Shown one piece after another: positions 51,757 to 59,887 of a DNA stretch of 64,000 bases (its first letter is position 1; the number at the start of each line of letters is the position of its first letter). The notes under the pieces were generated by a model. That model ran no database searches and was not told where the DNA came from. It worked only from the letters and a program-made list of their open reading frames with translations. The position numbers were made by a program, and so were the translations under genes. The stretch comes from Clostridium sp. (GTDB taxonomy: Bacteria > Bacillota > Clostridia > Clostridiales > Clostridiaceae), in assembly GCF_022482905.1 (NCBI RefSeq), contig NZ_JAKVOI010000001.1, positions 2,977,958 to 3,041,957 of the forward strand, in the 5' to 3' direction.

Positions 51757-52692
51757 CTATATAACCTCTTTTATAAGTTCATATGCTTTATCTATTATAG
51801 GATTACCATCAATAGTTTTGTAAAATAAATTTCCTCTATAGTTCTTAGTTTTACGTAAAGGTTCAATATGAGTGGCAAAGTCGGATACGGCATTTATGAA
51901 TCTCCATGGTGTTTTAGGTAAATCTATGAGATCAGGAGCGTCAAAATATCGCAGTTTCATATCATCTCTTAGCATATTTATATTTTTCTCCTGATTTTTA
52001 CTTACAGCATCAGGTAAAGGTAAAAGTTCTTTTATAAATTCCAATGCCTTTTTATCACTTATGGTTTTCCTGCTTAGATAATGAGCTTCATAATCAAGAT
52101 TTTTCATATAATTTTTTGCAAGAAATAGAGTCTTTACGGCTTCATTAAGTTTAGCATTAATGTCTCCTGTATGAATGACTGACCAAATTCTTTTGGCATT
52201 TGAAAGAGCTAGATTTAAAGTATTATTACATACAACTCTTATAGGGGTCATAGCAACTTTGATGGCACCAGTACCATCATGACAATTCGAGAATACTATA
52301 TAAGGCATTATGTCATCATCAAGTATCTTATATTTGTCTGGCAAGATGGCAAGCAGCCACACCTTTCTGCCATTTTGTAAACTACCTGCCGTTTCATATT
52401 TGCAGCCTTCACCAATTAAACTGTCTGTGAAAGAAAAGGCTTCTTTATTCTGTACTATTTTGTATCTATTAGTTACAACGCCAAGTATTGAATTGTCACT
52501 TTCTCTAATATTAGCTTTATAATTGGGAATAGGTATATTGTCAATTGTACAAATAGGTTCTTGAATGACATTCCAATTAAGACCTGACAATTCAAGGGCC
52601 TTTTTTGATGATAGAGATTCATCTACCTTTGTTCCTAGCCCATGCCAAGGTGTCTGTCTTACATAAAACATAGTTTCTACGTCTGCTGACAT
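51757..52692 (-). CDS. DUF932 (phage/plasmid TIGR03299-like) protein
   Basis: 311 residues. The N-terminus RQTPWHGLGTKVDESLSSKK, VTNRYKIVQNKEAFSF, VFSNCHDGTGAIKVAMTPIR and RVVCNNTLNLAL are hallmarks of the DUF932 family, carried by many phages and plasmids. Its role is unknown, though often beside recombination genes. ATG 52692 has AAAGGAAG upstream; a TTG nine bases earlier is possible. It heads the DUF932-YqaJ-annealing transcription unit. Confidence 0.88.
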   Translation of the reverse strand: MSADVETMFYVRQTPWHGLGTKVDESLSSKKALELSGLNWNVIQEPICTIDNIPIPNYKANIRESDNSILGVVTNRYKIVQNKEAFSFTDSLIGEGCKYETAGSLQNGRKVWLLAILPDKYKILDDDIMPYIVFSNCHDGTGAIKVAMTPIRVVCNNTLNLALSNAKRIWSVIHTGDINAKLNEAVKTLFLAKNYMKNLDYEAHYLSRKTISDKKALEFIKELLPLPDAVSKNQEKNINMLRDDMKLRYFDAPDLIDLPKTPWRFINAVSDFATHIEPLRKTKNYRGNLFYKTIDGNPIIDKAYELIKEVI

Positions 52693-52957
52693 AATAATCA
52701 ACTTCCTTTCAAATATATTTATTAATTTTTATAAGTTATATAAGTATTCAAAGTTATAATATATATCTAAAATTTTTGAATAAGTCATTTGAATAAGTCT
52801 TATGTAAATTATTCTGGATTTATTAAAAATTTTGATATAATATGGAAATAGTAGTGATATTATATATAGATATTAATGATTAAAAATTATTTTTATTGGT
52901 GCTTAAATTTTTAATGTAATAATATAAAATGAAGTAATTAATTTTAGGGGTATTTTT

Positions 52958-53291
52958 ATGAGTAATAATATTGATAAATTTAATTATTATATAGGCGAAC
53001 TTAGAGGAAATGCAATATTATATTGATAACAATAAATATATATATTCTGACATAGTAGAAGATTGGGTAAGAAGATTAAATCAACTTATTTGGAAATATT
53101 CTTTGTTAATTAATATAAAATTAGACAAGTTCTATTTAAATTCATATGATTATTCTGATAGTAAAAAAACAATAAGAATGTCTTCAATTGAAAGGTTAAA
53201 AATTTTTATTAGAAAAATCATTAATTTAGTTATAGAACAAAAGGATTTTGAATTAAGCAAAATTGCTAATAAAGAAATACCCGTATATTAG
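52958..53291 (+). pseudogene. Frameshifted hypothetical gene (first of the broken cluster)
   Basis: It starts at ATG 52958 after AGGGG with MSNNIDKFNYYIGELRGN and runs into a stop at ~53024. A +1 shift near 53010 opens a 93-codon continuation (IDNNKYIYSDIVEDWVRRLN and on). The fused product of ~110 residues has no recognised family. The next gene begins directly after its stop, so the four broken reading frames probably formed one operon. Confidence 0.6.
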
Positions 53292-53720
53292 ATGAGAAAA
53301 TGTTTAAAAGTAGGATCAAAAGGATGCCCGTTAAATCCAAATTTAGATAGTAGAGAAGTATTTATTGGAATGCCTTTCGATGATAAATACTTTGATAGCT
53401 ATTAGTGGGGAATAAAAATTGTTTTAGAAAATTTAGGATTTAATATATATAAAGCAAATAAAGAAATTGAAAATAGAGATATAATGTGTAAAATATGCAA
53501 TGAGATGCAGTCAAGTAAATATCTAATATTTAATATATCGGGAATGAATCCAAATGTTATGCTAGAATTAGGATTATCATATGGACTTGGTAAAGAAACA
53601 ATAATAATTAGAGATAAGGAAACAAAAACAGTTTCAGATATAGCAGGTATTGAATATATAGAATATAATCATGCTTTTGATTTACAGAAAAAATTAGGTG
53701 AATATTTTGAAGAAAAATAA
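53292..53720 (+). pseudogene. TIR-like / NDT-like nucleotide-binding protein, interrupted by amber stop
   Basis: 142 codons with a single in-frame TAG at 53403-53405. The reading is otherwise clean. REVFIGMPFDDKYFDSY precedes the stop; WGIKIVLENLGFNIYKANKE and SGMNPNVMLELGLSYGLGKE follow. The motif MPFD and NVMLELGLSYG (catalytic-type Glu) are typical of the TIR-like and nucleoside 2-deoxyribosyltransferase-like fold, used by many phage-defence effectors. The N-terminal CLKVGSKGCPLNPN has paired cysteines. An intact relative would be a candidate NAD- or nucleotide-processing effector. Confidence 0.65.
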
Positions 53721-54000
53721 ACAAACAAGAGGTGTATGGTTAGGATATATGGATAAACAAGATCTTGAAAAAGAGTGTAATGATTAATTTAATAATAATT
53801 TTTTATTTGATAATATTGTTTCATTTACAGAAGATGAATTAGAAAAATATATAAATGAGTTAGAGTTATCATTAATATATGAATTAGGACAATCTGTAGA
53901 ATATTATATCTTGGTAAAGCAATACTATAATAAATCAATTACTAGAAAAAAAAGATTATCACTGATAAATTTGGTTAAAGAGAATTTTGTTAATAAATAG
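53707..54000 (+). pseudogene. Third broken gene, interrupted by ochre stop
   Basis: 98 codons from TTG 53707, overlapping the TIR-like gene by 14 bp, with one in-frame TAA at 53785-53787. It reads MKKNKQTRGVWLGYMDKQDL, then after the stop FTEDELEKYINELELSLIYE and LVKQYYNKSITRKKRLSLIN. No family recognised. The small helical product would have been co-translated with the TIR-like protein. Confidence 0.5.
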
Positions 54001-54006
54001 TTTAGG

Positions 54007-54259
54007 ATGTATGTTTATATAAACTGGGATCATGATATAATATTAATAAAGGATACAGTGAGTATATAGTGAATGATAGATTTGTCATTAAATATAACAC
54101 TGTAGTTTCAATATATAATCAAAGTGTTCAAGAATATGAAAAACAAATAAATGTATTGCCATTTTTGACGAATGTGGAGAGAAAAGGAATGAACGTACAT
54201 TTTATAATTATGAAAGTAAAGAATGATTTGTAAACTTTAAAGAAGCTATTAAAAAATAA
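54007..54259 (+). pseudogene. Fourth broken gene, several frame breaks
   Basis: Remnants in three frames: MYVYINWDHDIILIK, then YIVNDRFVIKYNTVVSIYNQ, then CIAIFDECGEKRNERTFYNY, a TGA, and FVNFKEAIKK. At least two frameshifts and one stop. No family recognised. It completes the decayed cluster. Confidence 0.45.
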
Positions 54260-54350
54260 ATTATAAGTATAATAATTTATTTAATCATAACTTTATTAAT
54301 GAAAAGCAGTAACAGAAGAGAATATTATTTACTTAAGAGGAGAAATTATA

Positions 54351-54665
54351 TTGGACCTTAATATATATAACATAAGACAACTTTTAAAATCTAATAAAGT
54401 ACAATGGCGTGGTCATATACTTATCCGAATGCACCAAAGAAAAATAAAGATAAAAGATGTTATTGATTGTGTGATGAGTGGTGAAATAATAGAGTATTAT
54501 GAAAGTGACTATCCATTTCCAAGCTGCTTAATATTGGGATTTAATGATAAAAAGAAAGGAATTCATGTAGTATGTGCCGTTGGCCAAGGATATGTTTGGA
54601 TGATAACAACGTATTATCCAGATAGTGGTGAATGGTATGAAGATTTAAGAACAAGGAGGAGGTAA
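54351..54665 (+). CDS. DUF4258 protein (probable toxin-like partner)
   Basis: 104 residues starting at TTG with AAGAGGAG upstream. RGHILIRMHQRKIKIKDVID and YPFPSCLILGFNDKKKGIHV fit DUF4258, a small family usually encoded beside YgiT/MqsA-type zinc-finger antitoxins. The YgiT-type gene follows after five bases, so together they resemble a type II toxin-antitoxin module. Its activity is not known. Located at the attR end of the island, where it may stabilise it. Confidence 0.85.
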   Translation: MDLNIYNIRQLLKSNKVQWRGHILIRMHQRKIKIKDVIDCVMSGEIIEYYESDYPFPSCLILGFNDKKKGIHVVCAVGQGYVWMITTYYPDSGEWYEDLRTRRR

Positions 54666-54670
54666 TTTAT

Positions 54671-54901
54671 ATGAATTGCATTTTATGTAAGTCTAAATTA
54701 ACTCGCGGCAAAGTTAATCATATTGTAGACTTAAATGGACATATTATTATAATTAAAGATGTTCCAGCAAATGTTTGTAAACAATGTGGTGAGTATTTCA
54801 TTGAAAATGATGTAGCATTAAAGTTAGAAAAAATAATTGAAGAAGTTGTAAAAAATAAAGCTGAAATATTTGTTGTAAATTATTCAGAAATGGCAGCTTA
54901 A
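54671..54901 (+). CDS. YgiT-type zinc-finger protein (probable antitoxin)
   Basis: 76 residues with the two zinc-binding CxxC pairs MNCILCKSK and VCKQCGEYF and a C-terminal helix (KLEKIIEEVVKNKAE). It resembles the N-terminal zinc-binding half of MqsA/YgiT, lacking the C-terminal DNA-binding domain. Strong GGAGGAGG ribosome site. Its stop codon shares bases with the first ATACACCTA repeat of attR. Confidence 0.85.
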   Translation: MNCILCKSKLTRGKVNHIVDLNGHIIIIKDVPANVCKQCGEYFIENDVALKLEKIIEEVVKNKAEIFVVNYSEMAA

Positions 54902-54921
54902 TACACCTATTTATACACCTA
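54901..54921 (+). repeat. Paired integrase arm-type sites near attR
   Basis: ATACACCTA at 54901-54909 and ATACACCTA at 54913-54921, starts 12 bp apart in the same orientation as the pair near attL (42306, 42318). Probable integrase arm-binding sites. Confidence 0.7.
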
Positions 54922-55035
54922 ATACGATTTATAATAATGTGATTTAATAATACTAGATATAATCTAAATAGGTATAATACTGAGGTAATATAACGAAATA
55001 TAATTATAGATAATGCAATAAAACCTACCTTACCG

Positions 55036-55086
55036 GATTCGTAATCAAGAGGTCGCAGGTTCGACTCCTCTTGGGAGCACCAGTTA
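55036..55086 (+). repeat. attR: Attachment site attR (51-bp core)
   Basis: Copy of the 3' part of tRNA-Thr, from GATTCGTAATCAAGAGGTCG to CACCAGTTA, with C instead of G at 55056. No tRNA 5' half precedes it, so it is not a gene. It marks the right end of the island. Confidence 0.92.
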
Positions 55087-55132
55087 TAGATATATGAATG
55101 GTTTATAAGCATTTCATAATATTGGAATGTAA

Positions 55133-55183
55133 AAATCACTCACTTGTTTACTATGAAAAATTTGGTAAATAGGTGAGCGATTT
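55133..55183 (+). terminator. Displaced chromosomal terminator beyond attR
   Basis: AAATCACTCACTTGTTTAC (55133-55151) pairs with 55165-55183 with one mismatch and two wobbles. Lying just outside attR, it probably was the terminator of tRNA-Thr before the island inserted. Between it and 55359 I see only a 23-codon frame with a ribosome site (55241-55312, two cysteines), of unknown meaning. Confidence 0.6.
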
Positions 55184-55325
55184 CTTTGTCAGAAAAGAAA
55201 AAATTGAATTAAACAAATGTTATTTAAAAAGGGGAGATAGATGGATGACTTATGCAACAAAAACAAGAACTGTCCTAAGTTTGTAAGATTACAAGCGGAG
55301 AATGTTGATTAAGTTTTGAAAAACA

Positions 55326-55351
55326 GAAAAAAAAAAAGGCCCTCGAAAGGG
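55326..55351 (-). terminator. Minus-strand terminator with long T-run
   Basis: GCCCT (55338-55342), a CGAA loop and AGGGC (55347-55351); on the minus strand it is followed by eleven Ts. It lies 240 bp downstream of the MFS gene and can stop read-through past the first terminator. Confidence 0.6.
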
Positions 55352-55358
55352 CAAATAA

Positions 55359-55559
55359 ATGAATTTTACGTTAATAATTACGTCAACAAATGGTATGACA
55401 TCATACTATCAAAAAATGAGGAATATGTCAAATAAGGATATAAAAATGCTTGTAGCAAAAGTAACAAGGTTAAAACAAGAATCCAAAAAAGATGAAATTC
55501 TTATGAAGTCAGAAGTACCAGTTCAATATAGAGCTGAAAAGCCCAACTATTTATTGTAG
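55359..55559 (+). CDS. Small hypothetical ORF
   Basis: 66 codons. AAAGGG lies about seven bases before the ATG. The product is MNFTLIITSTNGMTSYYQKM followed by a basic helical part. Its last codons (RAEKPNYLL) are in the arm of the terminator shared with the MFS gene. No family recognised; it may be a remnant or chance frame. Confidence 0.3.
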   Translation: MNFTLIITSTNGMTSYYQKMRNMSNKDIKMLVAKVTRLKQESKKDEILMKSEVPVQYRAEKPNYLL

Positions 55560-55591
55560 ATTTTTTACGGTAAATAGCTGGGCTTTTTTTA
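55537..55591. terminator. Bidirectional terminator after the MFS gene
   Basis: AAAAGCCCAACTATTTA (55537-55553) pairs with TAAATAGCTGGGCTTTT (55571-55587), one mismatch, with T-runs on both strands. Confidence 0.85.
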
Positions 55592-56962
55592 ATACAGTGC
55601 AGTTTTTTTAATTGTTCGATCAGAAATTGTTATTAGCAATGCTATTCCACTTACAATGATCATGATGACTGCAATGAGGTGGAGTCCGGAATCCGCAACT
55701 TTTGTATGAAATACTATACCTACTAAAGCTGAGGAGGCAATAGAGCCTATATATCCAAAAGTACGAAGAAGACCTGAAGCTGTGGCAATCTGCTCTGCAG
55801 TGACCTGAGTGTATAGAGCAATTGAGCTGCTGCTGGTCATTGTTCCCATAGTTATACCAAATATAAGGGTAATGATCATAATATAAATTATTGGTGTATC
55901 TGAATTTAAAAACAGAATACCAAAAGAAGCTGTAATTGAAGATACTGCAGATAAAATTAACGGGCCGCGTATAAGATTTCGTCTTGAAACAGGTGAAATC
56001 ACTATTGCTGAAAGTATGCTCATAGGCAGCAGTAGCAATCCAGCTTCTGAAGAACTAATTCCATGATCGGCTTCAAGCCATTCGGTGAAACCATATAGCA
56101 CTGTATAGATACATAGAGTAAGCAATGCAAGACGTATATAAGTACGAGTAAGTGCAGGATTTTTGCTAAGCATGCGTATATCAATAAATGGATGCTCTAC
56201 TTTAAGCTCCCACAAAATTAAGCTTATGCTGCATATGATGACTATACCCAGTGCAATTAAATTCACTTTTGGTATAGAAAATAAAAACACAAGAAGAGAG
56301 ATCATGGTTACTGCAAATGCAATAATACCAATACAGTCAATTCGTGATAATATTTTGATTGCATTTTTTTCGGCCTTTATTGGTGTATCCTTTGGTATAC
56401 ATAATACAGCCATTAAAAACGCAATAAATGTGACAGGAATATTGATGAAAAATGTTGAACGCCATCCAAATACCCCTACTAATACTCCACCTATTGGAAG
56501 CCCCACAACACTTGATGCTATTCCGGCAATTTGAAGTGCACCAAGTACGTTGCCGGGAGGTTCAGACAATTCAGCTTCATCAGCTCGACGTCGGATTAGC
56601 AGCATTGCAGATGGATAAGCAGTGGAAGTTCCTATACCTATGAAAACTCGTGCTGCAATCAACATGGTTAAGCTTTTGCCAAATCCACCAATTATTCCGC
56701 CCAATAGTACTAAAAAAATTCCAGTTAGGAATATGTGCTTTGGTCCGAATTCCTCTGACAATTTGCCTGAAGTAGGTTGAACTATTGAGCTTGCAAGGTA
56801 AAGTGCTGAAACTAGTATTGTGGTTTTAGCAGCAGATACATGCATGAATAAAGCAATCGGTACTAGTGCAGTTGCAAGCAGTGAACTATTTATCGGATTA
56901 AGTGTAGATCCCATATAAAGAGGGGCTACAAATCTCAATGGGAATGGATTTTTACCTTGCAT
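55589..56962 (-). CDS. MFS drug-efflux-type transporter
   Basis: 457 residues with 12-14 hydrophobic segments, of the major facilitator DHA family. The motif A-like loop is SGKLSEEFGPKHIF (~60), and the N-terminal half ends in the PIGGVLVGVFGWRSTFFINI segment typical of drug:proton antiporters (motif C-like region). Likely export of small toxic compounds by proton exchange; the substrate is unknown. It is transcribed from the TetR-controlled promoter after the isochorismatase-like gene, 31 bp apart. Confidence 0.88.
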   Translation of the reverse strand: MQGKNPFPLRFVAPLYMGSTLNPINSSLLATALVPIALFMHVSAAKTTILVSALYLASSIVQPTSGKLSEEFGPKHIFLTGIFLVLLGGIIGGFGKSLTMLIAARVFIGIGTSTAYPSAMLLIRRRADEAELSEPPGNVLGALQIAGIASSVVGLPIGGVLVGVFGWRSTFFINIPVTFIAFLMAVLCIPKDTPIKAEKNAIKILSRIDCIGIIAFAVTMISLLVFLFSIPKVNLIALGIVIICSISLILWELKVEHPFIDIRMLSKNPALTRTYIRLALLTLCIYTVLYGFTEWLEADHGISSSEAGLLLLPMSILSAIVISPVSRRNLIRGPLILSAVSSITASFGILFLNSDTPIIYIMIITLIFGITMGTMTSSSSIALYTQVTAEQIATASGLLRTFGYIGSIASSALVGIVFHTKVADSGLHLIAVIMIIVSGIALLITISDRTIKKTALY

Positions 56963-56993
56963 TATTAATTAACTCCTTTCATTTTTGCAGTTT

Positions 56994-57563
56994 TTAATTG
57001 AGAGTACTTGTCCAGGAATCAACAGTAAGCACATCTGACTGTCTAGGAAATATTTTTTCCATGAGAATACGATGAACCTCGTTATCTGAATCAATGCATG
57101 CATCTGAAAGTACCTTGAGTTTATAGTCTTTATCTGAAGCTTCCCTCAATGTCGATAAAATAACACCGCTTGTAGCAGCTCCGCTTAAGACTAAAGTGTC
57201 AATCTGTTGTGAACGCAGTATGATTTCAAGATTACTCCCGGTAAAGGCACTGACTCTGAATTTTGTAACTATTGGTTCATTTGGCTTAGGTTTTAAAGAT
57301 TCATGAATTTGTGCCGCGATATCATATACCGTCATTCTGCTGGATTCAGAAATTATTGAGAACGACTTGTTTTGAAAATTGATTTCCGGATATCCTTGAC
57401 TGAATGCAACTCTCACGAAAATAATTGGAACAAGATGTCTTCGTGCGGCTTCGACAGCTTTTTGGAATGGAAGCACCACCTTCTCATCTTGTAAGAAACG
57501 TGATATTATACCATTTTGCATATCCATAACCAATAGTGCTTCTTTACTTTTATGATTTTGCAT
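56994..57563 (-). CDS. Isochorismatase-fold hydrolase lacking the usual cysteine
   Basis: 189 residues of the isochorismatase-like fold. The catalytic-type Asp is in LLVMDMQNGII (~15) and the Lys in IVTKFRVSAFTGSN. The region that normally holds the nucleophilic Cys (T-x-x-C-V-x-x-T) reads AATSGVILSTLREA, without cysteine, so it is either not a cysteine hydrolase or uses a different mechanism. It is the first gene after the TetR operators. It could modify the compound the MFS protein exports. The start has GGAGTTG upstream. Confidence 0.82.
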   Translation of the reverse strand: MQNHKSKEALLVMDMQNGIISRFLQDEKVVLPFQKAVEAARRHLVPIIFVRVAFSQGYPEINFQNKSFSIISESSRMTVYDIAAQIHESLKPKPNEPIVTKFRVSAFTGSNLEIILRSQQIDTLVLSGAATSGVILSTLREASDKDYKLKVLSDACIDSDNEVHRILMEKIFPRQSDVLTVDSWTSTLN

Positions 57564-57600
57564 TGATTTTACAACTCCTTCTTTTTATGTTAGAATAAAC

Positions 57601-57653
57601 GGAGAGCTCCCCAGTTATATATTAGTATAAGCGGAGACATCTCCATTTGTCAA
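57601..57653 (-). promoter_or_regulatory. TetR-controlled promoter with two operators
   Basis: On the minus strand TTGACA (complement of 57648-57653), an 18-bp spacer and TATACT (complement of 57624-57629). GGAGACATCTCC (57633-57644) sits in the spacer, and GGAGAGCTCCCC (57601-57612) sits just downstream of the -10. Both fit GGAGA-N2-TCYCC. A bound TetR dimer would block polymerase. Confidence 0.82.
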
Positions 57654-57690
57654 GGGGATTTTATAATTAATTTTAGGAAGTGATGGTAAA

Positions 57691-58293
57691 ATGAATTCTA
57701 AATCAACCAAATTTAAATTTTATTCCGAACGTCGTGATGCAGCCGAGAATCGCCAGCGAATATTGAATGCAGCTGTAAAATTATTTGAAGAATATGGTGT
57801 AGAACAAGTTAGCATGAATCAAATTGCCAATGAAGCAGGGGTTGGTTCCGGAACACTTTATCGACGCTATAGAAATAAAGGTGAATTGTGTCTTGATTTA
57901 ATTAAAGACAATGCTGATTTACTTTTTGACGGCATTCAGGAATATCTGGATCAAAATCACTCTGATCCTCCAAATCAGCGGTTAAAAGAGGTGCTCAGAT
58001 TATTTATCTGTTTTAGGGAGAAAAAAGCTCAATTGCTTACAGGAGTCGAGGCAGCGCCGTCAAATAATTCACTTAAATCAAAAATGACCAATCCTCTGTT
58101 TGATGAATTGCATCAAATATTAGTAAAATTATTTGATGCAATGAATGAGAATGATCATACGCATTTTGACAGTATATTTAGGGCAGACATGTTATTAATG
58201 GCTTTAAGCAGAGATTACTATTCATTTCAAAGAGATGTACGTCATTATACACCTGAGATGATTCTGAAACAGCTTTGTGAAATATTTATATAA
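57691..58293 (+). CDS. TetR/AcrR family repressor
   Basis: 200 residues. The N-terminal TetR helix-turn-helix is clear (RILNAAVKLFEEYGVEQVSM then NQIANEAGVGSGTLYRRYRN). The C-terminal ligand-binding part is helical. Divergent from the isochorismatase-MFS pair, with two matching operator palindromes in the shared region, so it almost certainly represses that operon and responds to a ligand. AGGAAGTGATGG precedes the ATG. Confidence 0.93.
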   Translation: MNSKSTKFKFYSERRDAAENRQRILNAAVKLFEEYGVEQVSMNQIANEAGVGSGTLYRRYRNKGELCLDLIKDNADLLFDGIQEYLDQNHSDPPNQRLKEVLRLFICFREKKAQLLTGVEAAPSNNSLKSKMTNPLFDELHQILVKLFDAMNENDHTHFDSIFRADMLLMALSRDYYSFQRDVRHYTPEMILKQLCEIFI

Positions 58294-58409
58294 TTTCAGC
58301 TAATGGTATTTTAAGGGCATTGTCACTAACTTGACATATAGATGGGATAATATATAATTGCATGTATTACTAAATTACTTTTGTAAAATAACCAAGGAGA
58401 TGCTGTAAT

Positions 58410-59876
58410 TTGTATTTTAACTCAATACAATTTTTGATTTTTTTCCCTATTGTAACTATTATTTATTTTATTATACCGCATAGGATACGATGGATATGGC
58501 TTCTTATAGCAAGCTATTATTTTTATATGAGTTATAATCCTAAATATGTGGTTCTGATTGGTATATCTACAATAATTACATATGTGGGTGGGTTGTTAAT
58601 AGAAAAAGCAAATGACATAAAGACAAGAAAGACATTGGTTTTTTTGAGTGTATCAAGTAATGTAGGTATTTTGGCGCTGTTTAAATATTATAATTTTTTT
58701 ATTACAGCTACTGAAAGATTTTTTTCACATTTTAATATCATTATGGATGTACCGGAATTTGATTTTCTGCTTCCACTGGGGATTTCGTTTTATACATTTC
58801 AGGCTTTAAGTTATATAATTGATGTTTATAGAAAAGATGTCAAGGCAGAAAAAAATTTAGGAAAGTATGCATTGTTTGTATCATTTTTCCCCCAGCTATT
58901 ATCGGGACCGATTCAAAAGTCAAAGAATTTTATACACCAAATTGATGAAAAGCATTATTTTGATTATAATAGAGTGAAAAATGGATTGCTTTTAATGCTG
59001 TGGGGATACTTTCAGAAAACTATAGTTGCGGATAGAATAGGTCAAGTAGTAAATACAGTATATAATAATCCAGGAAATTATAAAGGATTTCAAATAATAA
59101 TAGCTACGATATTTTTTGCATTTCAACTCTATTGTGATTTTTCGTCATATTCCAATATAGCGATAGGTGCGGCAGAAGTTATGGGATTCAAATTATCAAA
59201 AAACTTTGAAAGACCATATTTTTCAAAATCAATAAAGGAATTCTGGAAGCGCTGGCATATGTCACTTACAGGCTGGTTTATGGACTATTTGTATTTCCCA
59301 TTGGGAGGAAGCAGGTGTAGTAAACTAAGAACTTACTTTAATGTTATGGTTGTGTTTTTGGTAAGTGGTCTATGGCATGGTGCAGGTTTTACTTTTATAA
59401 TTTGGGGATTCTTGCATGGCATGTATTATATTATTGGAAAAGTGCTTAATCCTGTAAAGAAAAAGCTGATCCATAAATTCAATATAAAAGTATATACTTT
59501 TACATATAAATTGACTCAAGTACTGATTAATTTTGTGTTGATTGATTTTGCATGGCTATTTTTTAGGGCAAATTCTTTTGAAAGTTCTATAATACTAATT
59601 AAAAATATGGCATATTTTAATCCATCGATATTTACAGATGGTTCATTATACAAACTTGGTTTGGATTCACCTAATTTTTTAATTGGAATATTGGGATTGA
59701 TTGTAGTTTTAATAGTTGATTTAATGCAGAGAAAAGAAGATGTGAGAGATGAATTATTAAAAAAGAATGTTGTATTGAGGTGGTCTTTATATGTGACTTC
59801 AATAATAGTTATATTGATATTCGGTATATATGGAGATGGATATAATGTTCAAGAATTTATATATTCTAATTTCTAG
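58410..59876 (+). CDS. MBOAT family O-acyltransferase (AlgI-like)
   Basis: 488 residues with ~11 membrane segments. It carries the MBOAT signatures: KRWHMSLTGWFMDYLYFPLG (~290) and the catalytic-type His in VSGLWHGAGFTFIIWG (~330). AlgI/DltB-type proteins move acetyl or other acyl groups across the membrane onto polysaccharide or teichoic acid. TTG start at 58410 with AAGGAGA nine bases upstream. The next gene, an SGNH-like protein, is 11 bp away, the usual AlgI-AlgJ/X-like pairing. Confidence 0.92.
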   Translation: MYFNSIQFLIFFPIVTIIYFIIPHRIRWIWLLIASYYFYMSYNPKYVVLIGISTIITYVGGLLIEKANDIKTRKTLVFLSVSSNVGILALFKYYNFFITATERFFSHFNIIMDVPEFDFLLPLGISFYTFQALSYIIDVYRKDVKAEKNLGKYALFVSFFPQLLSGPIQKSKNFIHQIDEKHYFDYNRVKNGLLLMLWGYFQKTIVADRIGQVVNTVYNNPGNYKGFQIIIATIFFAFQLYCDFSSYSNIAIGAAEVMGFKLSKNFERPYFSKSIKEFWKRWHMSLTGWFMDYLYFPLGGSRCSKLRTYFNVMVVFLVSGLWHGAGFTFIIWGFLHGMYYIIGKVLNPVKKKLIHKFNIKVYTFTYKLTQVLINFVLIDFAWLFFRANSFESSIILIKNMAYFNPSIFTDGSLYKLGLDSPNFLIGILGLIVVLIVDLMQRKEDVRDELLKKNVVLRWSLYVTSIIVILIFGIYGDGYNVQEFIYSNF

Positions 59877-59887
59877 GAGGCATATTT

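Larger units (their letters stand above)
42213..55086. mobile_element. 12.8-kb integrated island in tRNA-Thr
   Basis: Bounded by 51-bp direct repeats at the 3' part of tRNA-Thr and at 55036. It encodes a tyrosine integrase next to attL, an excisionase, an SF2 helicase with a divergent unknown partner, small regulators (HTH_17, XRE), a DUF932/YqaJ/annealing-like recombination module, broken genes including a TIR-like one, and a DUF4258/YgiT pair next to attR. I see no capsid, terminase, tail, relaxase or conjugation gene. Size and content fit a phage satellite-like or reduced integrative element; this assignment is inference. Confidence 0.88.

Noticed and set aside
53403-53405. The amber codon in the TIR-like gene as a recoded (pyrrolysine) position
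   Set aside because: Neighbouring genes also carry a TAA, frameshifts and a TGA, so ordinary decay explains it; nothing in the window suggests amber recoding.
42421-55086. Prophage
   Set aside because: No terminase, portal, capsid, tail, holin or endolysin gene is present in the 12.8-kb island.
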